NCBI RefSeq assembly: GCF_000422645.1
Contig: NZ_AUGL01000020.1
Span: 1-64,000 of the forward strand
Length of the DNA stretch: 64,000 nucleotides
DNA from: Ferrimonas futtsuensis DSM 18154
GTDB lineage: Bacteria > Pseudomonadota > Gammaproteobacteria > Enterobacterales > Shewanellaceae
Direction: 5' to 3'
In this document: positions 38,416 through 47,096 of the stretch, one piece after another
Layout: each line of letters opens with the position of its first letter
How positions within the stretch are numbered: the stretch's first letter is position 1
The notes under the pieces: model-generated
What the model saw: only the letters and a program-made list of their open reading frames with translations
Databases searched by the model: none
Told to the model about the DNA's origin: nothing
Program-made: the position numbers and the translations under genes

Positions 38416-39078
38416 ATGAACACCATCAGATTACTGCTTACTATGCTGGCTGTAGCCACCCTGACCGGCTGTGTCAGCCCCATGTCCCTGGAGGAGCAAT
38501 CCCCCTCCCCGGAATACCAATCGAATAACAAAGTCCTTATCGCGGTCCACGACCAGCGTACCCGAGTATCCGAAGGTAAACCTGAAACCTTCATCGGCGT
38601 CGCCCATGGCACCTTCGGCATCCCTTTCGATTGGCATGTAAACCCGGTGCTGGCAACCGAAAAGGGGGACAGCAAGCGTACCCTGGCTCAGTTCCTTGAG
38701 CATCGCCTGGTCAACGGTCTACAGCAAAAGGGCTGGGATGTAGAAGGGCTGAACCTAAAGCAGGCGTTTACTGGCGAAAATGCCAAGACCGTGCTCACCG
38801 AAAAGCAGGCGGGTAAGCTGCTGGTACTCAACCTGAATGAGTGGTATTTCAGCGTTAACCTAAACTGGGTCTCCGCGTTCAATTTCGATACGGACACTCT
38901 GGTCCAGGTCTATGAACTGCAACAGGGCAAGTTGCTCGAAAAGCAGATAGGAGGCAGAGATGTGGTGGAAGAGAAATCGGATGAATCTCCCCAAAACAAC
39001 ATTCTTCGCGCCTATCGCGACCAGTTGATTGAAATTCTGACTGATCCTGAAGTGCAGCAGTCTCTCAGCAACATATAG
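38416..39078 (+). CDS. Putative lipoprotein of unknown function
   Basis: A 220-residue protein with a lipoprotein signal ending LTGC, so that C19 would be acylated. The residue after it is V, not D, so export to the outer membrane is expected. The mature part is soluble, with strands such as NKVLIAVHDQRTRV and QAGKLLVLNLNEWYFSVNLNW; the outline is reminiscent of YajG-type outer-membrane lipoproteins, but I do not recognise a family. The ribosome-binding site is weak. A very stable hairpin follows the stop. Confidence 0.8.
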   Translation: MNTIRLLLTMLAVATLTGCVSPMSLEEQSPSPEYQSNNKVLIAVHDQRTRVSEGKPETFIGVAHGTFGIPFDWHVNPVLATEKGDSKRTLAQFLEHRLVNGLQQKGWDVEGLNLKQAFTGENAKTVLTEKQAGKLLVLNLNEWYFSVNLNWVSAFNFDTDTLVQVYELQQGKLLEKQIGGRDVVEEKSDESPQNNILRAYRDQLIEILTDPEVQQSLSNI

Positions 39079-39086
39079 TTGTCCAT

Positions 39087-39109
39087 GGTCGGGGCCTAAG
39101 GCCCCGACC
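39087..39109. terminator. Hairpin after the lipoprotein gene
   Basis: GGTCGGGGCC (39087-39096) and GGCCCCGACC (39100-39109) pair perfectly over ten bases with a 3-base loop. There is no U-tract on either side. It separates the lipoprotein gene from the convergent zinc-ribbon gene. Confidence 0.5.
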
Positions 39110-39124
39110 GTCCCCCCACACCCA

Positions 39125-39382
39125 CTAGGGGCGCCAGATGCTGCTGGTCCGGGAGCTTCTCTCCCTCAGGCTCTGGTGATACGCCGTGGAGTACCCCATC
39201 AGCGACAGGCCCTCCCCCAGACCGCACTGACAGCAACTTCCGGACGTACACTCCAGATAGGCCCAGACGAAGCTCCAGGCGCCGGCCGTCAGCAGGGTCA
39301 GGGTAAAGTGCAGGCTGTGGTCCACATAGGCCCATTCATGACGGGTCTGAGTGTGACACCAGCCACAGAAGCTCTTATACAC
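39125..39382 (-). CDS. Small zinc-ribbon-like membrane protein
   Basis: An 85-residue protein starting at GTG 39382, chosen because GGGGAGG lies six bases upstream; the longer open frame has no such site. Residues about 5-16 hold a C-x-x-C (FCGWCHTQT); next comes a hydrophobic helix (SLHFTLTLLTAGAWSFVWAYL); then a second Cys group (ECTSGSCCQCG); the tail is basic. The two Cys clusters on each side of the helix could bind zinc or form disulphides. I do not recognise the family. It is divergent from the GGDEF-EAL gene. Confidence 0.55.
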   Translation of the reverse strand: MYKSFCGWCHTQTRHEWAYVDHSLHFTLTLLTAGAWSFVWAYLECTSGSCCQCGLGEGLSLMGYSTAYHQSLRERSSRTSSIWRP

Positions 39383-39501
39383 GGTCCGCCTCCCCGAAGA
39401 ATGATGCCTGGGTATAAAGTTTAGCCGCTTAATCCCTTGGCAAAGAATTGGCGAAAGTGGCATCATTGACCGACTTTTTTTTGACAGGCTTCTGGCAGAC
39501 G

Positions 39502-41958
39502 ATGCATCCATCATCCTGCGAAATTCCGGCCACATTGTCGTCAGCGCCCCTGATCTCGGCGCTGGCACAGCTGAGTGCGCCGGACACAGACGCCGATGCC
39601 GCCTTCTCCGCCCTGCATCAGTGGCTGGATGACCACCTGCATGCCCCCCACTTCCTGGTGCTCGAAGAGCACTCCCTGCGCTACCGTGGCAGTCCCCTGA
39701 GTGAAACTCAGCTGCTGTCGGATCAGGGACTGATCGAGCATCTGTTCAAAGGCAACAGTACCCTGGTCCTGAACCAGGCAGAGCTGGTGGCCCGCCAACT
39801 CAACAAGCAGGTTCAACTGCTTCCCCCAAAGCCCTATGCCTGGATGGGGTGTCCCTGGCGGGATCAGGATGGCCGTCGAGGCGCCCTGATCGTCTTCACC
39901 ACGGACAAGCACAGATACGACGAGGACGCCAAGCAGCTACTGCAACAGGTGACGGATCTGATCCGTCAGGCACTGCAGGGACGTCAGGCCAAGGATCAAT
40001 TGAAAGCGCTGGCCCAGAAGCAGGAACGAGTGGAGCATCAACTGCAGCAGCAGGAGAAGCTGCTGTCGGTGCAGCACAGAGTCACCCAGCTCAGCCGTCA
40101 GCTGCTGCCTCTCAATGAGCTTTGCAGCCAGTTCCATCAGTTGATGGGGCAACTGCTCCCCTGCGAGAACTTCTACGTTGCCCTGCTCAAACGGGAGGCC
40201 GATGCGCTCGAATTCCCCTACATGGTGGACCAGTTCCAGAAGGACCAGACCAAGACCCGCCCTCTGGCGCATGGCCTGACCGAATATCTGATGGGAAAAG
40301 GGACCCCCCTGCTGCTCAATGCAGCCCAGAGGCGCTACCTGGCGGAAACCGGCGCCGCCGAAGAGCAGGGCCAGGTAGCTCGCTCCTGGATGGGCGCTCC
40401 CCTGGTGATCGACGACGAGGTGATCGGTGCCGTTGTGGTGCAGGATTACCAACAGGAAGATCTCTATGGGGAGGAGGAGATGCAGATGCTCTCCTACCTG
40501 GCGGCCCACATTGCCAACATCATCATCATTCAGCAGGCGCACCGCAGCCTGTCTGAAACCCAGCAGGCTTTGGAAGGCGCCGTGGATGAGCGGACCCGTG
40601 CCCTGCAGCACGAGATCGCCGAGCGCCGCCGTATCGAGAGTCAGCTGCGTCATGACAACCTCCATGATCATCTGACCGGCCTGCCCAACCGCGCCCTGTT
40701 GCTGGAGCGTCTGGATCAGCTGTTCGCCCAGCGCAAACGCAACCCCAACTTCAACTACGCCCTCATCTATCTGGATCTGGACAGATTCAAGATGGTCAAC
40801 GACAGCCTGGGTCACCTCACCGGAGACAGCCTGCTGATGCAGGTGTCCGCCCGACTCAAGCGTTGCCTGCGAGGCAGCGACACCGTGGCCCGGCTCGGCG
40901 GCGATGAATTTGCCGTGTTGCTGGACAGCCTCCATGAGGCCCAGGATGCGATGATCACCGCCAAGCGGATCCACAAGATGCTGTCCCAGCCTTTCCTCAT
41001 CAACAATGAGGAGATCTACAGCGGCGGCAGTATCGGCATCGCCTACTGCGATGACGCCTACAGCAGCCCCCAGGAGATCCTGCGGGATGCCGACGTGGCC
41101 ATGTATCAGTCCAAGGCCAAAGGGGGCCGTCAGCCGGTGGTGTTTACCGCCACCATGCGCGAAGCGGCGCAGAAACGGCTCCGCCTGGAGACCGAACTGG
41201 CCCGCGCCATTGAGCAGGACCAGTTCGAGATCCACTATCAGCCGGTGTGGCGCCTGGACAATGAGCACCTGGTGGGGTTCGAAGCCCTGGTGCGCTGGCA
41301 ACACCCCAGACGCGGCCTGCTGCTGCCGGGCAAATTTATCGAGGTGATGGAGGAGACCCGACAGATCCTGGAGCTGGACCGCCTGGTGCTTCAAAAGGCC
41401 TGCCATCAATTTGCCCAGTGGCATGACAAGTACCCGCGGATGGCCCGCCTGAGCGTCAGTGTCAACCTGAGCTCCGAGTGGTTCTCCCGCCAGAACAGCC
41501 TGGACGTGATCAACTCCATCCTGAGGGAATCCGGCCTCACTCCTGAAGCTCTGAGACTGGAGATCACCGAGCGGTCATTGCTTGGCCAGCACGAGCAGGC
41601 CTCGGTGGTGCTGAAGCAGATCCGCCGCCTGGGAGTCCGCCTGGCCATGGACGACTTCGGCACCGGCTACTCCTCCCTGAACTACCTGCACCGACTGCCC
41701 CTGGACATCGTCAAAATCGATCGCAGCTTCACCTCTCAGGTGCACACGGAACAACGGGCAAGAGACGTGGTTCTTGCCATAGTGCATCTCGCTAACGCTC
41801 TGAATATGAAAGTGAATGCTGAAGGAATCGACGACATACGTCAGATCGAAGTACTCAGAGGGATGGGCTGCCACTTCGGTCAGGGTTTTCAGCTGGGCCG
41901 CCCGATACCGGCAGAAGATGTACCCAATTACATTGCCGGAAAAAACACCAAGCACTGA
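39502..41958 (+). CDS. GAF-GGDEF-EAL dual-domain c-di-GMP protein
   Basis: About 818 residues from ATG 39502 (836 if a TTG at 39448 is used). No transmembrane helix is seen. An N-terminal region with a weak GAF-like fold and a coiled coil leads to a second, clearer GAF-like domain (around residues 195-345), then a GGDEF domain with RLGGDEF intact and an EAL domain with GFEALVRW, ITERSLL, DDFGTGYSSL and KIDRSF. Both active sites look complete, so it may make, break, or only one of the two, with cyclic-di-GMP. It senses a soluble signal in the cytoplasm. Confidence 0.92.
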   Translation: MHPSSCEIPATLSSAPLISALAQLSAPDTDADAAFSALHQWLDDHLHAPHFLVLEEHSLRYRGSPLSETQLLSDQGLIEHLFKGNSTLVLNQAELVARQLNKQVQLLPPKPYAWMGCPWRDQDGRRGALIVFTTDKHRYDEDAKQLLQQVTDLIRQALQGRQAKDQLKALAQKQERVEHQLQQQEKLLSVQHRVTQLSRQLLPLNELCSQFHQLMGQLLPCENFYVALLKREADALEFPYMVDQFQKDQTKTRPLAHGLTEYLMGKGTPLLLNAAQRRYLAETGAAEEQGQVARSWMGAPLVIDDEVIGAVVVQDYQQEDLYGEEEMQMLSYLAAHIANIIIIQQAHRSLSETQQALEGAVDERTRALQHEIAERRRIESQLRHDNLHDHLTGLPNRALLLERLDQLFAQRKRNPNFNYALIYLDLDRFKMVNDSLGHLTGDSLLMQVSARLKRCLRGSDTVARLGGDEFAVLLDSLHEAQDAMITAKRIHKMLSQPFLINNEEIYSGGSIGIAYCDDAYSSPQEILRDADVAMYQSKAKGGRQPVVFTATMREAAQKRLRLETELARAIEQDQFEIHYQPVWRLDNEHLVGFEALVRWQHPRRGLLLPGKFIEVMEETRQILELDRLVLQKACHQFAQWHDKYPRMARLSVSVNLSSEWFSRQNSLDVINSILRESGLTPEALRLEITERSLLGQHEQASVVLKQIRRLGVRLAMDDFGTGYSSLNYLHRLPLDIVKIDRSFTSQVHTEQRARDVVLAIVHLANALNMKVNAEGIDDIRQIEVLRGMGCHFGQGFQLGRPIPAEDVPNYIAGKNTKH

Positions 41959-42002
41959 CGGCTGCGACTTACAATGGGGTGTCTTTTCTCAAGGAGTGAG
42001 AG

Positions 42003-42617
42003 ATGCGTTCGCAAAGTTTGTTGTCTTTGATCTGGCTGCTTCCGCTGCTGGCACTTGTCCTGTTGTGGGAGCCGGCGCCGGGAAAAAGCTCAGAACCGGT
42101 CTCTTCCCACCCCACCGCCGATGTTCAGGCGGAGCCGGAACTTCCCGGTGGTCCCCTGAACCACTCACTGGCCCTTCGGGCTGCCGATCCCTCAGAGCTG
42201 ATGCATCAGTATCACAAGATGGGGCCCATGTTCATCGTCGATGGCTGGGTCTACCTGGCAGACGACCGCAACCCCAAACAGATTCGATTTCGCCGCCTGC
42301 ACCCGGAATTCCCGGTAAACCGGGACGACCCGGTTCATCTGGCCCAGTGGCGCCACTTCTACCATGCCAGTGAATGGGGAGAGTGGGGTCAGCCGCGTTG
42401 GCTCGGTGACTCCGTGCCCTCGCCATTGGAACAGGCATTCGTCCACCATCCCATCTGCCGACAATACCGCTGCATGGTGGAGCTGAACATCAGCTCGGCC
42501 GGCGCCAAAGCCTGGCAGCAGCAACTGAGACGCCACCTGAGCAGCGGCGTCAGCGCGGAGATGAGAGGCGGGGCCAACCATCCCCTGCTGGTACTGACTC
42601 TCAACTCCAGGCACTAA
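42003..42617 (+). CDS. Membrane-anchored hypothetical protein
   Basis: A 204-residue protein with an uncleaved-looking N-terminal helix (SLIWLLPLLALVLLW), a Pro/Glu-rich linker (about residues 25-55) and a globular periplasmic domain with two cysteines (HHPICRQYRCMVEL) that may form a disulphide. I do not recognise a family. It follows the c-di-GMP gene by 44 bp on the same strand with GGAG before the ATG, so it may be cotranscribed with it, which is the only functional hint. Confidence 0.65.
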   Translation: MRSQSLLSLIWLLPLLALVLLWEPAPGKSSEPVSSHPTADVQAEPELPGGPLNHSLALRAADPSELMHQYHKMGPMFIVDGWVYLADDRNPKQIRFRRLHPEFPVNRDDPVHLAQWRHFYHASEWGEWGQPRWLGDSVPSPLEQAFVHHPICRQYRCMVELNISSAGAKAWQQQLRRHLSSGVSAEMRGGANHPLLVLTLNSRH

Positions 42618-42639
42618 AAAAGCCGGCACAAGGCCGGCT
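42615..42639 (-). terminator. Terminator of sdaA
   Basis: AGCCGGC (42621-42627) pairs with GCCGGCT (42633-42639); on the reverse strand six T follow. It lies 22 bp after the sdaA stop and may also help end the convergent gene. Confidence 0.85.
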
Positions 42640-42661
42640 CATCCATTCAACATCCGAGGCA

Positions 42662-44026
42662 TCAGCAGACGTTCAGCACCTTGATCGCCAGGCCACCCTG
42701 AGAGGTTTCCCGGTACTTGGGGTGCATATCCTTGCCGGTCTCGTACATGGTGGCGATCACCTTATCCAGAGACACACAGGGATCAGAATTACGCCTCAAT
42801 GCCATACGCGTCGCATTCACCGCCTTCACCGCAGCGATGGCGTTGCGCTCGATGCAGGGCACCTGCACCTGACCTGCCACGGGATCACAGGTCAGGCCCA
42901 GGTTATGCTCCATGGCGATCTCCGCCGCCACACACACCTGAGAAGGACTGGCTCCCATCAGCTCCGCCAGACCGGCGGCGGCCATGGAGCAGGCGACGCC
43001 CACCTCACCCTGACAGCCGACTTCAGCCCCCGAGATGGAGGCGTTCATCTGGTACAGGGTGCCAATGGCACCGGCCGCAAGGTAGAACTTGGTGTACTGG
43101 GGCGCTTCCACCTTTTCGATAAAGCGATCGTAATAGGCCAGTACCGCCGGGATGATCCCCGCAGCGCCGTTGGTGGGCGCCGTCACCACCCGACCACCGG
43201 CGGCATTCTCCTCAGAGGCCGCCAGGGCAAACATGTTGACCCAGTCGATGATGCTCATGGGATCCGTGGTATTGCGCTCATTGGCGATCAACTGGCGATG
43301 CAGCGCCGCCGCACGACGAGGCACCTTGAGCGGGCCCGCCAACAGGCCTTCGGTCTTGCAGCCCCGATCGATCGCCTCTCGCATCACGTTCCACACCTGA
43401 CCAAAACCCGCACCGATGGCGGCTTCATCGTGGTAAGCCTTCTCATTCTCCATCATCAGGGCGGAGATGCTCATGCCGGTGCTGCGGCACTGGGCCAGCA
43501 ACTCATCGGCATCGGCAAAGGAGAAGGGCACCGGCTTGAGATTGGCACTGGGGCGACCAAAGTTCTCTTCATCGACGATGAAACCTCCACCAGTGGAGTA
43601 ATAGGTCTTAGAGAGCAGCAACTGGTCGCCGGCAAAGGCGTGCAAGCTCATGCCGTTCTCATGGAGCTCCAGGGCATGCGGATGGAAGGTCACCGCATCC
43701 CGGGGAAAGGCCACAGGGTGCTGCCCTCTGCCCAGAGGCAGGGTTTCACTGCGCTCCACCTCGGCAATGAAGGCCGGAATGGCATCGATCTCCACGGTTT
43801 CCGGACTGTTGCCCGCCAACCCCATGATGATGGCGATGTCCGTATGGTGCCCCTTACCGGTTAACGACAAGGAGCCATAGATATCCACAGCGACCCGCGT
43901 CACCGTCTGCAGTTGCTGCGCACCGGCAAGCTCATCAGCAAACTGCATGGCTGCCTTCATGGGTCCCACGGTATGGGAGCTGGAGGGGCCGACGCCGATT
44001 TTAAAGATATCGAACACACTGAACAT
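42662..44026 (-). CDS. sdaA: L-serine ammonia-lyase (serine deaminase)
   Basis: An oxygen-sensitive [4Fe-4S] enzyme that turns L-serine into pyruvate and ammonia, 454 residues, as in E. coli SdaA. The opening [21 protein letters not shown] is diagnostic, and cysteines at the cluster positions are in [22 protein letters not shown] and [14 protein letters not shown]. It belongs with the serine transporter gene just upstream on the same strand, although a terminator sits in the 69-bp gap. The pair makes a serine uptake-and-degradation unit. Confidence 0.96.
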   Translation of the reverse strand: MFSVFDIFKIGVGPSSSHTVGPMKAAMQFADELAGAQQLQTVTRVAVDIYGSLSLTGKGHHTDIAIIMGLAGNSPETVEIDAIPAFIAEVERSETLPLGRGQHPVAFPRDAVTFHPHALELHENGMSLHAFAGDQLLLSKTYYSTGGGFIVDEENFGRPSANLKPVPFSFADADELLAQCRSTGMSISALMMENEKAYHDEAAIGAGFGQVWNVMREAIDRGCKTEGLLAGPLKVPRRAAALHRQLIANERNTTDPMSIIDWVNMFALAASEENAAGGRVVTAPTNGAAGIIPAVLAYYDRFIEKVEAPQYTKFYLAAGAIGTLYQMNASISGAEVGCQGEVGVACSMAAAGLAELMGASPSQVCVAAEIAMEHNLGLTCDPVAGQVQVPCIERNAIAAVKAVNATRMALRRNSDPCVSLDKVIATMYETGKDMHPKYRETSQGGLAIKVLNVC

Positions 44027-44045
44027 GGGGAGAACCTCGATGTTG

Positions 44046-44075
44046 AAAAAAAGCCGGAGTCCGACGACTCCGGCT
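44046..44075 (-). terminator. Terminator between sdaC and sdaA
   Basis: AGCCGGAGTC (44052-44061) pairs perfectly with GACTCCGGCT (44066-44075), loop CGAC; six T or more follow on the reverse strand. Since sdaA starts only 20 bp later, sdaA must rely on read-through or on a promoter within sdaC. Confidence 0.88.
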
Positions 44076-44095
44076 TCAGAGTCTTAAATGCGGGT

Positions 44096-45373
44096 TTAGA
44101 ACAGGCCTTTGACGATGGCACTGATGGCAATGATGCCCATCACCGTGATGAACACGTTGGACAGCTTGCCGCTGTAGCGCTTCATGGCCGGCACCTTGTT
44201 GATGGCGTACATCGGCATCAGGAACAGGATGGCCGCAATGAAGGGGGCGCCCAGAGACTCAATCATCCCCAGTACGGAGGGGTTGATGATGGCCACACCC
44301 CAGACGCTGAAGAAGAAGAAGGCCACCAGGGCACGGTCGAAGCCCTTGTCGCCCATGGCAGTCACCATCTTGGGCGCACTCTTCTTGGCGATGCCCGCCA
44401 GCCCCTCTTTGGCACCCAGGTAGTGACCGAAGAAGGAGGAGAAGATAGCCAGGAAAGCGACCAGAGGACCCACTACGGAGATGACCGGAGAGTCATACTG
44501 GTTCGCCAGGTAGCTCAGTACCGGCAGGTTCTGTGCCTTGGCTTCAGCCAGTTGGGCGGGGGACAGCGCCAACACGCAACTGAACACAAAGAACATCACA
44601 AAACCCAGCAGCATCATGGAGGCACGCTTGAGGATGAGATCGGACTTGGCTACCGCATCATCGCCATGGGCTTCACGCTGCGCCAGAGCCATGGAGGAGA
44701 TCGCCGGGCTGTGGTTGAAAGAGAAGATCAGCATGGGGATGGTCAGGTACACCACCATCATCAGGTCGCCAACGGCGGGAATATTGTCAACGCTCATGGC
44801 CGCCATGGACCAGTCGGGAATCAGGTATACGGACATCGCCAGCAGGATGAACACCAGGGGATACACCAACAGTTCGGTGGCACGCAGCATCAGGCGGCGT
44901 CCCAGGATCATGACACCCATCATCATCGCCACCAGCACACCGGAGAGGATCCAGCGAGGCGGGGAGATCATGCCCAATTGGTTGACGATGAAACTGTCGA
45001 CTGTGGTGGTAATGGCGTTGCCATAGATCAGAACAATGGGATAGATGGCGAAGAAATAGAGGATGGTGATCAGCAGGCCAGCCCCTTTGCCAAAATGCTC
45101 CTCAACCACGTCGGTGATGTCGGCATCATTACGCTGGGAGGAGAGGACAAACCGGGCCAGTGCACGGTGAGACAGATAGGTCATGGGCCCCACCAGCAGG
45201 GCGATCAGAATCAGGGGCCAAAACCCTTCCAGACCTGCGCGAATCGGCAGGAAAAGAACACCGGCGCCAACGGCGGTGCCGAACATGGAGAGGGACCAGG
45301 TCAGATCCTGCTTGGTATAGGTCACTGCCTTGCCGGCGGTGCCGGTGGCAGTTGCAGCGGTTGAAGCCTGCAT
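44096..45373 (-). CDS. sdaC: Serine transporter, HAAAP family (SdaC-like)
   Basis: A 425-residue inner-membrane H+ or Na+ symporter of the hydroxy/aromatic amino acid permease family with eleven predicted helices. The first helix segment, [23 protein letters not shown], matches SdaC/TdcC, and [19 protein letters not shown] is the conserved loop. Coupling to sdaA supports serine as substrate. A CRP-like site (nine of ten positions) lies about 100 bp upstream, in line with CRP control of sdaC in E. coli. Confidence 0.93.
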   Translation of the reverse strand: MQASTAATATGTAGKAVTYTKQDLTWSLSMFGTAVGAGVLFLPIRAGLEGFWPLILIALLVGPMTYLSHRALARFVLSSQRNDADITDVVEEHFGKGAGLLITILYFFAIYPIVLIYGNAITTTVDSFIVNQLGMISPPRWILSGVLVAMMMGVMILGRRLMLRATELLVYPLVFILLAMSVYLIPDWSMAAMSVDNIPAVGDLMMVVYLTIPMLIFSFNHSPAISSMALAQREAHGDDAVAKSDLILKRASMMLLGFVMFFVFSCVLALSPAQLAEAKAQNLPVLSYLANQYDSPVISVVGPLVAFLAIFSSFFGHYLGAKEGLAGIAKKSAPKMVTAMGDKGFDRALVAFFFFSVWGVAIINPSVLGMIESLGAPFIAAILFLMPMYAINKVPAMKRYSGKLSNVFITVMGIIAISAIVKGLF

Positions 45374-45467
45374 AATTATTCACCTTAAAGAGTTCGAGTT
45401 AGCGAGGGCAAATATAGAGATTTATTTCAGTTTTGATGGGATCAAGATCCCAAATCAGATTTCGCTG

Positions 45468-45483
45468 CGTGAGCTGACTCACA
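45468..45483. promoter_or_regulatory. Candidate CRP site upstream of sdaC
   Basis: CGTGAGCTGACTCACA fits TGTGA-N6-TCACA at nine of ten positions and is itself symmetric. It is centred about 103 bp from the sdaC start codon. Carbon-source control of serine uptake by CRP is known in enterobacteria, so the placement makes sense. Confidence 0.5.
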
Positions 45484-45613
45484 ACATCGATCTATTGCAT
45501 CCTGGCATGAGCAGCCTTAATGCGAAGGTGAAAAATCTGTAAAATAACGCTCAATATCGATCATTGCTGGGTGGCGAGCGTAAACACCCCGCCCAAACCC
45601 AGTAAAAAAGGCG

Positions 45614-45638
45614 AAAAAAAACGGGTCTTGTTGACCCG
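45614..45638 (-). terminator. Terminator of the TauE/SafE gene
   Basis: CGGGTC (45622-45627) and GACCCG (45633-45638) pair around TTGTT; the reverse strand then has eight T. It is 47 bp past the stop of the permease gene. Confidence 0.88.
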
Positions 45639-45684
45639 CTTTCAAAATCTTATTCGTAGTTTAATTACACCAAAGCACGCCGCA

Positions 45685-46473
45685 TTAACTGGTCAGCAAC
45701 GTTTTTGTCGCAATGACAAACAGCAGGATGGCGAAGCTTTTCTGCATAACTCTGGGGTCCAGCTTGTGAGCAAGGTGAGCCCCAAAGCGGGAAAAGATGG
45801 AGCTGGTGAGGATGATCCCCACGAAGGCCGGCAGATATACGTAGCCCAGACTCATCTCCGGCAGACTCGGTTGATTCCAGCCACTGATGGCATAACTCAG
45901 GGCCCCGGTTAGGGCGATGGGAAAACCCAGAGCGGAGGAGATCCCCACCGCATTGCGCATCTCCAGCCCAAAACGGGACAGCAGAGGCACACTGATGGTA
46001 CCGCCGCCGATGCCGAAGATGGCAGAGAAGAAGCCGATACCCGCACCGGACAGACTCAGTCCAACCGGGCCGGGGAGGGGCTGCTGACCTTTTGGCTTGA
46101 GGCCAAACCACATCTTCAGCGCCACCGCCAGGATAAAGGCGGTGAAACAGTAAGAGAGTATGGTGGCATCCAGCAGATGGGCCACATACCCCCCCAGATA
46201 CGCCGCCAGGACAATGCCGGGCACCATGGTGAACACCACCCTCCAATCCACTCCGCCGCGTCGATGGTGGGCCATCATGGAGTTGATGGACGTCACTATG
46301 ATGGTGGCCAGCGAGGTCCCCAGGGCCATGTGGATGGCGATGGCATTATCGAAGTTGAGCACCTTGAAGGTGGTCAGCAACACCGGCACGATCACCAAGC
46401 CGCCGCCGATGCCAAACAGACCGGAGAGTACGCCAGCAAAGGCGCCGAGTAGCAGATACAACAGGTAGATCAT
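45685..46473 (-). CDS. TauE/SafE-family sulfite/anion exporter
   Basis: A 262-residue inner-membrane protein with about eight helices in two repeats; the opening GAFAGVLSGLFGIGGGLVIVPVLL and the second-half GIGFFSAIFGIGGGTISVPLL carry the paired Gly-rich signature of the TauE/SafE (DUF81) family. Members export sulfite, sulfoacetate or related organic anions, but many have other unknown substrates. It is divergent from yjjX with about 70 bp between start codons and has its own terminator. Confidence 0.9.
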   Translation of the reverse strand: MIYLLYLLLGAFAGVLSGLFGIGGGLVIVPVLLTTFKVLNFDNAIAIHMALGTSLATIIVTSINSMMAHHRRGGVDWRVVFTMVPGIVLAAYLGGYVAHLLDATILSYCFTAFILAVALKMWFGLKPKGQQPLPGPVGLSLSGAGIGFFSAIFGIGGGTISVPLLSRFGLEMRNAVGISSALGFPIALTGALSYAISGWNQPSLPEMSLGYVYLPAFVGIILTSSIFSRFGAHLAHKLDPRVMQKSFAILLFVIATKTLLTS

Positions 46474-46542
46474 AATTAGTTGAAGTTGCTGATTAGATTG
46501 AGGACCATTGTGTCATATTCCCCTACACAACCACACCGATTG

Positions 46543-47091
46543 ATGACAAAAACAACAGAAAAAACTTTGCTGGTGGCCTCCCGGAATCCGGTCAAGGTCA
46601 ATGCTGCCCAACGCGCCCTTGAGCGCGCCTTCCCCCATGTCCAATGGCAGGTCAAGGGAACCAGCGTCCCCTCGGGGGTGGACGAACAGCCCATGGGCGA
46701 CACCGAGACCCGGGTCGGCACCATCAACCGGCTGGAGGCGATCCTCAAGGAGCAGGCCGACTTCTACGTGGCTTTCGAGGGAGGCTATGATCGCATCCAT
46801 GGCCAGGGCTTTACCTTTGCCTACATAGCCGCCAGCGATGGCTCACAGACTCAGATCGGCCGCAGCGGCCTGCTGCCACTGCCCGAGCTGGTCAGCCGCC
46901 GGCTGGAGAATGGCGAGGAGTTGGGCCCGCTGATGGACGAGCTGTTCAACGACCACAACATCCGCCAGAAAGGCGGCGCCATGGGTATCCTCACCAACAA
47001 CCTGGTGGACAGGACCAGTATCTACTCCGATACCCTGTGCATGCTGCTGGCCCCCTTCCTGCATCCGGAGCTTTATGCTCGGCAGCAGTGA
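46543..47091 (+). CDS. yjjX: Inosine/xanthosine triphosphatase
   Basis: A 182-residue house-cleaning enzyme that hydrolyses ITP and XTP (DUF84 family). Characteristic segments: VASRNPVKVNAAQRAL near the start, VPSGVDEQPMGDTET, and FEGGYDR with FNDHNIRQKGGAMGILTNNLVDR further on. The length fits (E. coli YjjX is about 170). The ATG at 46543 is used rather than an earlier in-frame start; neither has a strong ribosome-binding site. It ends 5 bp before the convergent DUF318 permease gene. Confidence 0.9.
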   Translation: MTKTTEKTLLVASRNPVKVNAAQRALERAFPHVQWQVKGTSVPSGVDEQPMGDTETRVGTINRLEAILKEQADFYVAFEGGYDRIHGQGFTFAYIAASDGSQTQIGRSGLLPLPELVSRRLENGEELGPLMDELFNDHNIRQKGGAMGILTNNLVDRTSIYSDTLCMLLAPFLHPELYARQQ

Positions 47092-47096
47092 ATCTG

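Larger units (their letters stand above)
45374..45684. other. Intergenic region upstream of sdaC and downstream of the TauE gene
   Basis: About 310 bp. It contains the palindrome TGGGATCAAGATCCCA (45437-45452), a CRP-like site at 45468-45483 and the terminator of the TauE gene at 45614-45638. No ORF longer than 60 codons with a ribosome-binding site is present. Confidence 0.55.

Noticed and set aside
39937-41424. A 495-codon reverse frame over the GGDEF-EAL gene
   Set aside because: Antisense to intact GGDEF and EAL motifs; His/Gln-rich, no plausible start.
43913-45364. A 483-codon forward frame over sdaC
   Set aside because: Antisense image; an extremely His/Gln/Asp-rich product, and sdaC is unmistakable on the other strand.
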